DNA from: Rhodospirillales bacterium
GTDB lineage: Bacteria; Pseudomonadota; Alphaproteobacteria; Reyranellales; Reyranellaceae
DNA length: 33,993 bases
Direction of reading: 5' to 3'
Assembly: GCA_009377525.1 (NCBI GenBank)
Contig: WHTW01000081.1
Coordinates: forward strand, 1-33,993
Shown here one piece after another: positions 7,491 through 14,386 of the stretch (the stretch's first letter is position 1; each line of letters begins with the position of its first letter). A program made the position numbers and the translations under genes. Under the pieces are notes generated by a model. That model searched no databases. It saw only the letters and a list, made by a program, of their open reading frames with translations, and had not been told where the DNA came from.

Positions 7491-7516
7491 GCGATCCGAA
7501 GCGTAAGTCTTCAGGG

Positions 7517-7547
7517 ACGGCCGGGCTCTGCCCGGCCGTTTCTTTTT
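7517..7547 (+). terminator. Rho-independent terminator of the ompA-family gene
   Basis: A 10-bp GC-rich stem (7517-7526 with 7530-7539, loop TCT) is followed directly by TTTCTTTTT. It starts 27 bp after the stop codon and is the clearest intrinsic terminator in the window. Confidence 0.88.
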
Positions 7548-7569
7548 GTCGAGAGCGTGGCGCCAGCAG

Positions 7570-8040
7570 CTACAGAAAGCCGATCCAGCGGCCGGCGACC
7601 AGCACGGCGAGCCAGAGGATGGCCGAGCAGCAGGCGACCAGGCGGACGGTGAGATGAACCTCACCGCCGTCGAGTGCGAGACGGTAGTGATGGTTGCGAT
7701 GCTGCACCGCGATGTTGACCAGCACCAGGGCGAGCAGCGCCATCTTCCAGAGGAAGGCTTCGTTTTCGAGATACTCGCGCGGCTTCACGGTGAACAGCCA
7801 GAGGCCGGTGACGATCGCCAGCGCGAGGCCGATGGCGGCACTGCGCGACAGGAACGGACCGATCACCGCCAGCGGCACGCCGCGCAGCCATCCGGCCAGG
7901 CGCAGATCGAGCGGCAGGATGCCGCCGATCAGCAGTCCGACGCTCGCGATGTGCGCGGCATTCACGAACAGATAAGCCGTGCCCGAACGGTTCAGCAGGA
8001 CGGCACCCGGCCAGGCGCCGATCCAGTCGACGAACGGCAT
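7570..8040 (-). CDS. Small integral membrane protein (DUF6644-like), partner of the DUF6152 gene
   Basis: A 156-residue membrane protein with about four hydrophobic helices: TAYLFVNAAHIASVGLLIGG, LAVIGPFLSRSAAIGLALAI, WKMALLALVLVNIAVQ and VACCSAILWLAVLVAG. Histidines near membrane faces (NAAHIAS, VQHRNHHYRL) could hold haem or metal, but that is inference. It sits 14 bp downstream of the DUF6152 gene and is surely co-transcribed with it. I believe this pairing recurs in alphaproteobacteria under DUF6644, but I cannot check the family here. The start at 8040 (MPFVDWIG) fits a cytoplasmic amphipathic N-terminus. Function is unknown. The longer open frame upstream overlaps the neighbour in another frame and is not real. 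Confidence 0.68.
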   Translation of the reverse strand: MPFVDWIGAWPGAVLLNRSGTAYLFVNAAHIASVGLLIGGILPLDLRLAGWLRGVPLAVIGPFLSRSAAIGLALAIVTGLWLFTVKPREYLENEAFLWKMALLALVLVNIAVQHRNHHYRLALDGGEVHLTVRLVACCSAILWLAVLVAGRWIGFL

Positions 8041-8054
8041 CGACGCGGGCCGCC

Positions 8055-8450
8055 TCAGTTCGTCTTGATGCGCTCGGGATAGAGATCGTAGGTCTTGCCG
8101 GCGACGGTGATGCGCACCGCCTTCATCCAGAGCTGGCTCTTGTCCTTGGCGCGGTTGCCCAGCACGACGATGGCATCGCCCGCCTTGGCCGACGCTGCCG
8201 TGAAGCCCGCCCGCTCGGTCTGGCTGGGATTGGCGAGATCGATCAGCCACTGCTTGCCGTCGGCCGCCGTCACCTGCAGCGACGGATGCGGCGGCACCAT
8301 CGACACCGACTTGACGATGCCCTTGAGCTCGCTCTGCCGATCCTCGGCCCAATTCCAGCCGTGATGGGCCAGAGCCGGCAGGCTGGTTGCCGCGACGGCG
8401 CCAACGACTCCGAGCTGGAGGGCGCTACGGCGGCTCAATCGGCTGTGCAT
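8055..8450 (-). CDS. DUF6152-like exported protein
   Basis: A 131-residue exported protein. The N-terminus carries a twin-arginine-like signal (SRRSALQLGVVGAVAATSLPALA), with likely cleavage just before HHGWNW. The mature protein starts with that histidine-rich motif, then gives a small OB-like beta domain: ELKGIVKSVSMVPPHPSLQV, WLIDLANPSQTERAGF, AGDAIVVLGNRAKDKSQLWMKAVRI, and YDLYPERI. This pattern matches the DUF6152 family. The N-terminal AHHG could bind a metal (copper is a reasonable guess from the His-His amino end). It is the first gene of a two-gene operon with the membrane protein downstream. A palindromic repeat copy lies about 30 bp upstream. No biochemical role is established as far as I know. 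Confidence 0.72.
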   Translation of the reverse strand: MHSRLSRRSALQLGVVGAVAATSLPALAHHGWNWAEDRQSELKGIVKSVSMVPPHPSLQVTAADGKQWLIDLANPSQTERAGFTAASAKAGDAIVVLGNRAKDKSQLWMKAVRITVAGKTYDLYPERIKTN

Positions 8451-8481
8451 CTGGTCCTCCTAGAGCGCACGGGGGATGGTT

Positions 8482-8535
8482 GTTTCACAGGGCACAATCC
8501 GTCCGGCTGATTCCAGCCGGACGGATTGTGCTTTG
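8482..8535. repeat. Palindromic hairpin repeat, copy 2
   Basis: The stem (8492-8508 with 8515-8531, 17 bp, loop GATTCC) matches copy 1 at the window start in position and flanks. Relative to copy 1, the T:A pair becomes A:T at stem position 6 and the A:T pair becomes G:C at stem position 14, both kept as pairs. It lies upstream of the DUF6152 gene. Confidence 0.75.
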
Positions 8536-8606
8536 GGCGGAAGCAGCGGCAATGATCGTCATGTCCTAACGCCTTGTCGAGTTGTCATGTTCCGTCATGA
8601 CGAGTC

Positions 8607-9977
8607 TCACAGCACACCCGTGTTGCTCGCCGCGAGCAGGCCCTGCATCAGCACCTTGTCGTCGTATCGCGCGCGGCCGAGCGGGCGGGCGAAGTCAGGC
8701 AGAGTCTCGCCCAAAATCCACGCCGCGACGAGCGCACCCGTGGCGCAGGCGCCCATGGTGCCGTAGCCGGAGAGTGCGCCGGCCACATAGGCGCCCTTGG
8801 TTGCCATCGGCCCGATCAACGGCCAGTTCTCGCGGGTCATGGTGTAGTAGCCGCCATAGTGCGACATCCGGCTCGGCAATCGGCCGTAGTAGGCGCTGAG
8901 GCCGGGGTTCAGCCGGCTGGCGCCGCGCAGCACGATTTCGGGAAAGTTTTCATCCGTCGGCAGGTCGGCCACCGGTTGAGCCGGTCGCCTGTTGTAGGCC
9001 CAGCCGAGCTTGATCCATCGTCCGCGCTCACCGCCGTCCGGCCGGCAATGGACCGCGCCGGGCATGGGCCCGGTCAGCCATCGTGTCGCCGGATCGTCGG
9101 CCAGCAGCACTCGTTCCTCCTCGGTCCAGTCGATGATCTGGCCGTCGAGGTCGATGGCAAACGGCATCCGCCGGTCGACGACTCCCTGCACGTCCTCGAA
9201 GGCGATCTTCTGCTGGAAGACGGTCGACACCGGCAGCGTCTCGCCCAGAAGCGCGGCAACCTCGGCAACATGGGGGCCGGCGGCATCGACCATGACGTCG
9301 GCATGGACCGACGACAAAGCCTCTTCGCCTTTCACAGTGAGATCGAAGGCCGCCGCGCGCTCGATCCCGACCATGCGCCCCGGGATGAGCCTGCCGCCGC
9401 GCTCGCGAACGCGCTCGAGCATGTGGCTGCCCAGCTGCTGTCCGCTGATGTCGCCGGCGCGGCGGATATGCAGGACGGTCGCGATCTCCCGGTCGAAGCT
9501 CGGGAAGCACCGCTCGATGAGGCTTCTGTCCTGGATGACGTCGACGCCGTCCGGCGCCGTCCGCCAGTCCGCCGATTCGGCTGGCCTGTAGGCCGAAGCC
9601 GATCCTGCCTTGTGGACGCGTATCTTCGCAGCACCTTGCGGACCGTAGCCCTCATGGAGCTGGCGCAGCAGTAGCTCGGGATCGGCCTGACGCGTCGCCA
9701 GCGCATAGCCGCGCCGCGTCATGTGCAGCCGGTTGTCGCTTTCGGTCGCGACGGCTTCCATCAGGTCGATGCTGTAGTCGGTGAAGGCCGTCATCACCGG
9801 GTGTGGCCACCAGTTGCGGTAGTTCTCGCCCGACGCCGCCGATGTCAGGCTCATCGGCGCCAGCGGATCGATGAGCGCGATCTTCGGCCGTCTTTCGGAG
9901 AGCGCCAGATAGTACGCGCAGGCGATGCCGACGATGCCTGCGCCGATGACAGCGATGTCGACCTGCTGCGCCCTCAT
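8607..9977 (-). CDS. FAD-dependent oxidoreductase, DAO (D-amino-acid oxidase-like) family
   Basis: A 456-residue flavoprotein. The N-terminal dinucleotide fold is VDIAVIGAGIVGIACAYYLALSE (residues about 6-28). There is a substrate-domain stretch ISGQQLGSHMLERVRERGG and the second FAD motif VMVDAAGPHVAEVAALLG. The C-terminal end, YYTMTRENWPLIGPM followed by GAYVAGALSGYGTMGACATG, is typical of DAO-family enzymes that oxidise secondary or D-amino acids (sarcosine oxidase, DadA, glycine oxidase). The substrate is unknown. The start at 9977 (MRAQQVD) is set by a TGA stop two bases upstream (TGAGGATG), which ends the remnant of a preceding gene, so the protein was once translationally coupled. The asparaginase remnant farther upstream hints at amino-acid or amide catabolism. 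Confidence 0.85.
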   Translation of the reverse strand: MRAQQVDIAVIGAGIVGIACAYYLALSERRPKIALIDPLAPMSLTSAASGENYRNWWPHPVMTAFTDYSIDLMEAVATESDNRLHMTRRGYALATRQADPELLLRQLHEGYGPQGAAKIRVHKAGSASAYRPAESADWRTAPDGVDVIQDRSLIERCFPSFDREIATVLHIRRAGDISGQQLGSHMLERVRERGGRLIPGRMVGIERAAAFDLTVKGEEALSSVHADVMVDAAGPHVAEVAALLGETLPVSTVFQQKIAFEDVQGVVDRRMPFAIDLDGQIIDWTEEERVLLADDPATRWLTGPMPGAVHCRPDGGERGRWIKLGWAYNRRPAQPVADLPTDENFPEIVLRGASRLNPGLSAYYGRLPSRMSHYGGYYTMTRENWPLIGPMATKGAYVAGALSGYGTMGACATGALVAAWILGETLPDFARPLGRARYDDKVLMQGLLAASNTGVL

Positions 9978-9979
9978 CC

Positions 9980-10072
9980 TCAGATGATACCCTGCTCGGG
10001 ATAAGGCTCGCCCCGGGCGATGCGCCGCCAGCCCAACCGCGCCAGATCGAGCGTCTCGAAGCGCCCGTTGAG
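9980..10072 (-). pseudogene. C-terminal remnant of a second protein, possibly a DAO-family oxidoreductase
   Basis: In the minus frame ending at the TGA 9980-9982 the DNA reads LNGRFETLDLARLGWRRIARG then EPYPEQGII. This coherent peptide resembles the tail seen in many DAO-type flavoproteins (a TLDLSRLG-RI-GEP-ERN-like end). The frame has no start and joins a different gene at about 10073. It appears to be the last 30 codons of a gene whose body was deleted. The family call rests on memory of the tail pattern, so it is moderate to weak; that the segment is the true end of an upstream gene is supported by the coupled TGAGGATG junction. Confidence 0.45.
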
Positions 10073-10074
10073 CG

Positions 10075-10301
10075 GGGAAGTAGATCTCCGGGCTGGGCAC
10101 GTTGCGGAAATCGACCGGGATCACTTGGGCGATCTCGTTCACGACGGGGAAGCGCGCCACGATCTCGCTGGCATGCATGCGCTTGTCGTGCACGGCGTAG
10201 CCCTGCAGCTCGAGCGGATGGACGCCCAGCGAGGAGATGGTGCCGCCGGTGCCGATGAAGGCCACTTTGGGCTTGTTGGGGGGCCGGCTGATGCTGCTCA
10301 C
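10075..10301 (-). pseudogene. 5' fragment of an L-asparaginase-type gene
   Basis: From a GTG at 10301 (SSISRPPNKPKVAFIGTGG) the frame shows the asparaginase/glutaminase N-terminus. GTGGTISSLG carries the catalytic threonine, followed by VHPLELQGYAVHDK, ASEIVARFP and VIPVDFRNVPSPEIYFP. A complete enzyme has about 330 residues; here similarity stops after about 75 residues at 10075-10080. The frame then runs out of phase through the next remnant and, by chance, into the start of the FAD oxidoreductase gene, giving one long open frame that is not a real fusion. The deletion removed most of asparaginase and of the following gene. An ATG farther up (10400) is open but has no family similarity. Confidence 0.78.
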
Positions 10302-10407
10302 GCGATGCTCTTCTGGAAGAGCTTTCGCGGACGCAAGATCGATGCCGTCTTCGCCTTCCCCCTGTGCTTGGTCAGGGGCAGGTCCCATGACATCTTGCAT
10401 CCTCGAT

Positions 10408-10427
10408 ATATGCCTGATCAGGCATAT
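10408..10427. promoter_or_regulatory. 20-bp perfect palindrome, likely operator
   Basis: ATATGCCTGATCAGGCATAT is an exact palindrome in the 141-bp gap between the dinB 3' end and the asparaginase fragment, about 110 bp ahead of the latter's start. A short symmetric site with AT-rich ends is typical of a dimeric repressor or activator operator (for example GntR/FCD type). No cognate regulator gene is next to it. The palindrome itself is certain; the role is inference. Confidence 0.5.
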
Positions 10428-10442
10428 CGCAACATGCGCCGC

Positions 10443-11690
10443 TCACAGTTCCTTCTCGGCGAGTTCGCGGAATTCGTCGGGAACCGACCGGAAAGGTCCG
10501 AACGCCACCGAGCCGTAGGCGATCGAAGCCCAGCCGAAGCGGTCGCGGATGCGATCGACGGCGCGGTCGACCGCATGACGCGCCAGGCCCCGCCGCGTGC
10601 CGGCGCGGCGCTCCTCGTGTCTCGCTCCCAGCGCGAATTCCAGTTGCAGCTTGGGATGCTTCTCCAGATGCGACACGGAGATCGCCACCAGCGAGATGTG
10701 CTTCTCCCGAGGATGATCGGCGAGGGCCGTGCGCACCAGTTCCTCGGCGATCTCGGCCAGGCTCGCCGTCGCCGCGATCGGCGCGTCGAGCGTCAGCGAA
10801 CGGGTGACGGCGCGCAGGTCGGCGAAGCGGACGCGCACCGTCACGGTGCGGCCGGCGAGCGACTTGGCGCGGAGCCGCGTGCCGATGCGGTCGGCGAGGT
10901 GCGCCAGCGCCGGCCGGTAGATGCGCGCGACCGCGGGCTTGCGGCCCAGCGCCGACTGCGCGCCAGCGGACTGCGCGCGATGGTGCGTGCGGATCTCGCG
11001 CGGATCGCGATTCCATGCCAGTGCCAGAAGCTTCTCGCCCGCCGCCGGGCCCAGGAGCCGTTCGAGCGCGTGCGGCGAGGCGTTGGCCAGTTGACCGATG
11101 GTCAGCACGCCGGACTCGGCCAGCCGTGCCCGCGTGACCGGTCCCACGCCCCACATCAGTTCGACCGGCAGGTCGTGCAGGAACGCCAGCTCCTTCTCAG
11201 GATCGACGACGACCAACCCGTCGGGCTTGGCGACCTGCGAGGCGATCTTGGCCAAATGCTTGGTGCGCCCCACGCCGACCGAGATCGGCAGCCCGAGCTC
11301 GCTCTTCACGCGCTGGCGGATCTTCTGCGCGATCTCGGCCGGCGAGCCGAAGAGATGCGTGCAGCCCACGACGTCGGCGAAGGCCTCGTCGATCGAGATG
11401 CGCTCGACCAAGGGCGTGAAGTCGCCCAATACTTTCATCGCGGCGTCGCCCAGACGCGAATACTCCTTGAAGTGACCGCCGACGAAGATGAGCTGCGGGC
11501 AGAGCTCGCGCGCCCGCCGACCCGGCATGCCGCCTTTCACGCCGAACGCCTTGGCCTCGTAGGACGCGGCCAGCACCACGCCGCCGCCGACCGCGATCGG
11601 CTTGCCGCTGAGCGCCGGGTCGAGGAGCTGTTCGACCGAGGCATAGAAGGCATCCAGATCGGCATGAAGGATGGTGGCAGTCGTTTCCAT
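10443..11690 (-). CDS. dinB: DNA polymerase IV (Y-family translesion polymerase)
   Basis: A 415-residue Y-family polymerase that copies past lesions and is error-prone. Visible are the first acidic motif HADLDAFYASVEQ (Asp11, Asp13), SYEAKAFGVKGGMP, the catalytic SIDEAF (Asp101, Glu102; many homologues have SIDEAY), the little-finger and thumb region GVGRTKHLAKIAS, and the helix-hairpin-helix motif MWGVGPVTRARLAESGV. The C-terminal 60 residues (RGLARHAVDRAVDRIRDRFGW to the end) keep the DinB-type tail; I see no clear QLxLF clamp-binding motif. The start at 11690 (METTATIL) is right at the family N-terminus. A perfect alphaproteobacterial SOS box lies 20 bp upstream, so LexA control is very likely. 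Confidence 0.92.
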   Translation of the reverse strand: METTATILHADLDAFYASVEQLLDPALSGKPIAVGGGVVLAASYEAKAFGVKGGMPGRRARELCPQLIFVGGHFKEYSRLGDAAMKVLGDFTPLVERISIDEAFADVVGCTHLFGSPAEIAQKIRQRVKSELGLPISVGVGRTKHLAKIASQVAKPDGLVVVDPEKELAFLHDLPVELMWGVGPVTRARLAESGVLTIGQLANASPHALERLLGPAAGEKLLALAWNRDPREIRTHHRAQSAGAQSALGRKPAVARIYRPALAHLADRIGTRLRAKSLAGRTVTVRVRFADLRAVTRSLTLDAPIAATASLAEIAEELVRTALADHPREKHISLVAISVSHLEKHPKLQLEFALGARHEERRAGTRRGLARHAVDRAVDRIRDRFGWASIAYGSVAFGPFRSVPDEFRELAEKEL

Positions 11691-11710
11691 CCGGCGCTCG
11701 CGACAATGAG

Positions 11711-11725
11711 GAACAAAAAGAGAAC
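11711..11725 (-). promoter_or_regulatory. LexA SOS box of alphaproteobacterial type ahead of dinB
   Basis: On the plus strand the site reads GAAC-AAAAAGA-GAAC, i.e. GTTC-N7-GTTC toward dinB, an exact match to the known alphaproteobacterial LexA operator. It lies 21-35 bp before the dinB start. A TTGACA (minus strand, 11739-11744) lies upstream with a weak -10 (TCTTTT) overlapping the box, so bound LexA would occlude the promoter. Confidence 0.8.
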
Positions 11726-11861
11726 ATCCAGATCGTGCTGTCAAGCTCCGTCATGCTCCTCGCCGAAATGTCCGTCATGACGATGGGCCCGCCGATCCCC
11801 TGGTCAGCCTGGCGCAGGTCGATCCGCTGTCTCCGCTCGACGATCCAGGTTACGCGTGGCC

Positions 11862-11886
11862 TCCCTTCGCGGGATCCGCGAAGGGG
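11862..11886 (-). terminator. Hairpin downstream of scoB
   Basis: A 10-bp stem (11863-11872 with 11876-11885, loop GAT), extendable by one G-T pair, begins 13 bp after the scoB stop and lies between scoB and the dinB promoter. There is no T-run on the minus strand, so it may be a rho-assisted end or a REP-like spacer. Confidence 0.4.
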
Positions 11887-11898
11887 AGGGAAGGTGAA

Positions 11899-12564
11899 TC
11901 AGGCGACCTTTTCCTTCACACCGGGTCCGATGGAGAGCTTGGCCATGGTCTTGGCCTTGACCTCGTCGACCGTGACGCCGTCGGCCAGCTCGATCAGCGT
12001 CACGCCGCCGTCGCCCAGCTTGTCGATGGTGAAGACGCCGAGCTCGGAGATCACCATGTCGACCACGCGCTTGCCGGTGAGCGGCAGGGTGCATTCCTTC
12101 AGGAGCTTCGACGCGCCGTCCTTGGCGACGTGCTCCATGGTGACGATCACCTTGCGCACGCCGGCCACGAGGTCCATGGCGCCGCCCATGCCCTTCACCA
12201 TCTTGCCCGGGATCATCCAGTTGGCGAGGTCGCCGTTCTCGGCCACCTCCATGGCGCCCAGGATACTGAGATCGATGTGGCCGCCGCGGATCATGCCGAA
12301 GCTGTCCGCCGACGAGAAATACGACGTGCCCTTGAGCTCGGTCACGGTCTGCTTGCCGGCGTTGATGATGTCGGGGTCGACTTCGTTGTCGAGCGGGAAG
12401 GGGCCGACGCCCATCATGCCGTTCTCGCTTTGCAGCGTGATGTCGACGTCCTCCGGCACGTAGTTCGAGACAAGCGTCGGGATGCCGATGCCGAGATTGA
12501 CGTAGAAGCCGTCCTTCAGTTCCTTGGCGGCGCGCGCCGCCATCTGTTCGCGGGTCCAGGCCAT
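11899..12564 (-). CDS. scoB: 3-oxoacid CoA-transferase, subunit B
   Basis: A 221-residue beta subunit of a family I CoA-transferase, which moves CoA between succinyl-CoA and a 3-oxoacid such as acetoacetate (ketone-body or polyhydroxybutyrate use). The start MAWTREQMAARAAKELKDG and VNLGIGIPTLVSNY are typical. The catalytic glutamate is Glu47 in QSENGMMGVGP, followed by GGHIDLSILGAMEV, GKMVKGMGGAMDLV and ELGVFTIDK. Full length for the family. It follows scoA at 120 bp, and the gap contains a 31-bp inverted repeat. It could equally be annotated as an acetate or butyrate acetoacetate CoA-transferase; the acceptor cannot be fixed from sequence. Confidence 0.92.
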   Translation of the reverse strand: MAWTREQMAARAAKELKDGFYVNLGIGIPTLVSNYVPEDVDITLQSENGMMGVGPFPLDNEVDPDIINAGKQTVTELKGTSYFSSADSFGMIRGGHIDLSILGAMEVAENGDLANWMIPGKMVKGMGGAMDLVAGVRKVIVTMEHVAKDGASKLLKECTLPLTGKRVVDMVISELGVFTIDKLGDGGVTLIELADGVTVDEVKAKTMAKLSIGPGVKEKVA

Positions 12565-12597
12565 TTTGCTCTCCTACAGGTCCAGCCGGATCATGCC

Positions 12598-12671
12598 TCT
12601 TCCGGACCGCGAGCCTCCGGCTCGCTCATGCTTATGATTCTGAGCGAGCCGGAGGCTCGCGGTCCGGAAGA
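12598..12671. repeat. 31-bp perfect inverted repeat between scoA and scoB
   Basis: Arms 12598-12628 and 12641-12671 are exact reverse complements (31 bp) with a 12-nt loop. Each arm holds a smaller near-palindrome (GAGCC-TCC-GGCTC). It fills most of the 120-bp gap inside what should be one operon, so it probably acts at the mRNA level, for instance by setting the ratio of the two subunits or blocking 3' exonucleases, or it is an inserted dispersed element. Confidence 0.75.
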
Positions 12672-12684
12672 CCATGAACGTTCT

Positions 12685-13386
12685 CTAAGCCGTGCGAATG
12701 GTGCGTTGCTCGATCTTCTTGTCGTAGGGCGCGCCGCAGAAGATGCGCTTCACGAAGATGCCGGGCGTGTGGACATGGTCGGGATCGATGGCGCCCACCG
12801 GCACCAGCTCCTCGACCTCGGCGACGCAGAGCTTGGCTGCCGTCGCCATCATCGGATTGAAGTTTCGCGCGGCCTTGCGATAGACGAGGTTGCCTGCGGC
12901 ATCGCCCTTCCATGCCTTGACCAAGGCGAGATCGCCGAACAGGCCGCGTTCCATGACGTATTCATGGCCGTCGAACACCCTGGTCTCCTTGCCCTTGGCG
13001 ACCTCGGTGCCGACGCCGGTCTTGGTGTAGAAGGCCGGGATGCCCGCGCCACCGGCGCGGCAGCGCTCGGCCAGGGTGCCCTGCGGGTTGAACTCGATCT
13101 CGAGCTTTCCTTCCAGGTACAGCTTGGCGAAGGTCTTGTTCTCGCCGACGTAGGACGAGATCATCTTCTTCACCTGCCCGGTCTCGAGCAGCAGGCCGAG
13201 CCCGTGCCCGTCGATGCCGGCGTTGTTGGAGACGCAGGTGAGCCCCTCCACGCCCGAATCGCGCACGGCGTGGATCAGCTTGTCGGGAATGCCGACCAGC
13301 CCGAAGCCGCCGCACATCACCATCATGCCGTCGTGCAGCACGCCTTCGAGCGCCGACTTGGCATCCTTGTAGACCTTGTTCGCCAT
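12685..13386 (-). CDS. scoA: 3-oxoacid CoA-transferase, subunit A
   Basis: A 233-residue alpha subunit of the same CoA-transferase. Landmarks are MANKVYKDAKSALEGVLHDGM, the CoA-binding loop GGFGLVGIPDKLIHAV, CVSNNAGIDGHGLGLLLETGQVKKMISSYVGEN, FNPQGTLAERCRAGGAGIPAFYTKTGVGT, and YRKAARNFNPMMATAAK. The length is normal. The start at 13386 has GAAGGA upstream; a longer open frame from 13470 crosses a hairpin-rich spacer and lacks similarity. It is the first gene of the scoA-scoB pair and follows the alpha/beta hydrolase gene by 113 bp, so the three may be one transcript. Confidence 0.92.
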   Translation of the reverse strand: MANKVYKDAKSALEGVLHDGMMVMCGGFGLVGIPDKLIHAVRDSGVEGLTCVSNNAGIDGHGLGLLLETGQVKKMISSYVGENKTFAKLYLEGKLEIEFNPQGTLAERCRAGGAGIPAFYTKTGVGTEVAKGKETRVFDGHEYVMERGLFGDLALVKAWKGDAAGNLVYRKAARNFNPMMATAAKLCVAEVEELVPVGAIDPDHVHTPGIFVKRIFCGAPYDKKIEQRTIRTA

Positions 13387-13405
13387 CACCCATCCTTCTC
13401 CCTCG

Positions 13406-13478
13406 CCACGCTTGGCGTGGGTTGGCATTTTAGCCGCTTGCGGCCAAAAGCGCCTTGGTGTCGCCGTCATACGGCGAC
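13406..13478. repeat. Cluster of three short hairpins ahead of scoA
   Basis: Three stems follow each other in the 113-bp gap: 13406-13420 (6 bp), about 13428-13449 (10 bp with one mismatch, TTTTAGCCGC against GCGGCCAAAA) and 13460-13478 (8 bp, GTCGCCGT with ACGGCGAC, loop CAT). They could form the 3' end of the upstream hydrolase message or a spacer element. No ligand-binding riboswitch pattern is recognisable. Confidence 0.4.
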
Positions 13479-13499
13479 GGAGGGGTCATGGGCAACTGC

Positions 13500-14312
13500 C
13501 TAGGCCAGAAGAAGCAGCTGCCGCGTCAATTCCCCATCGGCACCGCGCAATTCATGCGTGATGGTGAAATGGTCGGCGCCGGCCACGGGGATCAGCGGCC
13601 CCGGCAGGTGCTGGGCCGCGCGCTTCTCGTGCAGCGCGCGGCTGTCGGCGACCAGCGGCGGCAATTCGGCCGTGCCGTGGGTGATGGCGAGCGGCTTCCT
13701 GATCATGGGCAAGCGCAGCGGCGACAGGGTCGCGAGCTCGCTGTCGGTCAATTGCAGCTTTTCGTTCAGATAGGTGTCACGGATCGGGCCCAGCTCGAAC
13801 ACGCCGGACACTGCCATGCCGGCGCTGACGCGCTTGTGGCCAAGGCACTGCGCGGTCAGATGCCCGCCGGCCGACCACCCCGACAGCACCACCTTGCCGT
13901 TGATGCCGTGCGCCGCCCCGTTGGCCGCCAGCCAATCGAGCGCCGCATTGATCTCGGCCACGATCTCGGTGAGCGAGGCATCCGGCGCCAGGGTGTAGCC
14001 GGGCAGCGCCGCGGCCCAGCCATGGGCGTAGACGCCCGCGATCAGGCTCGCGAACTGGTCGCGGCTATTCCTCTGCCAATAGCCGCCATGGATGAAAACC
14101 AGGCAGGGCGCGTTGGCGTCCTTGGCGGGAAAGAGATCCCAGACGTTGCGCTCCTTGGGTCCGTAGCGCAGGTCGAGATGCTCGGGATGGGCCTTGCGGA
14201 ACGCCTCGGAGGCCGCGATGCGCGCGGCGTTCAGCTCGGCGCTGTTCTTGACGGCGTCGCTGTTGTTGTAGGCCGCGTCGCGCTCGGCCTTGGTCATCAT
14301 TCCCCAGTTCAT
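13500..14312 (-). CDS. Alpha/beta hydrolase, kynurenine-formamidase/esterase-like
   Basis: A 270-residue alpha/beta hydrolase. The oxyanion-hole motif HGGYW is at residues 75-79, the nucleophile is Ser147 in GWSAGG, and His248 (GADHFT) ends the triad; the acid is probably Glu216 or a nearby residue. The N-terminus MNWGMMTKAERDAAYNNSDAV and the phrase YGPKERNVWDLFPAK match the formamidase-like branch related to KynB/AFMID and to BD-FAE esterases. Kynurenine formamidase is one possibility, but without other kyn genes nearby the substrate stays open. It is divergent from vapBC with a 74-bp gap and upstream of scoAB. Confidence 0.82.
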   Translation of the reverse strand: MNWGMMTKAERDAAYNNSDAVKNSAELNAARIAASEAFRKAHPEHLDLRYGPKERNVWDLFPAKDANAPCLVFIHGGYWQRNSRDQFASLIAGVYAHGWAAALPGYTLAPDASLTEIVAEINAALDWLAANGAAHGINGKVVLSGWSAGGHLTAQCLGHKRVSAGMAVSGVFELGPIRDTYLNEKLQLTDSELATLSPLRLPMIRKPLAITHGTAELPPLVADSRALHEKRAAQHLPGPLIPVAGADHFTITHELRGADGELTRQLLLLA

Positions 14313-14349
14313 GGCAAATCATCCGTTGTTCGACGCCTCTAGCGCCTCG

Positions 14350-14386
14350 TTGATCCTGGCCCCGACGAGCATATATACTCATATAT
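14350..14386 (+). promoter_or_regulatory. vapBC promoter and AT-rich operator, probably giving leaderless mRNA
   Basis: TTGATC (14350-14355), an 18-bp spacer and TATACT (14374-14379) put the transcription start at about 14386-14387, the vapB ATG itself. No Shine-Dalgarno precedes that ATG. An AT-rich inverted repeat (ATATAT-ACTC-ATATAT, 14371-14386) covers the -10 and touches the start codon, a natural site for autorepression by the VapBC complex. Confidence 0.55.

Noticed and set aside
8607..10400. A single 597-residue asparaginase-oxidoreductase fusion protein
   Set aside because: The middle portion (10075-9978) is out of phase with the real gene tail seen in another frame, and the oxidoreductase has its own start with a coupled stop before it. 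The continuity is accidental.
10020..11780. A 586-codon plus-strand frame opposite dinB
   Set aside because: Shadow of dinB. Its translation has no recognisable domain, and dinB is unambiguous on the minus strand.
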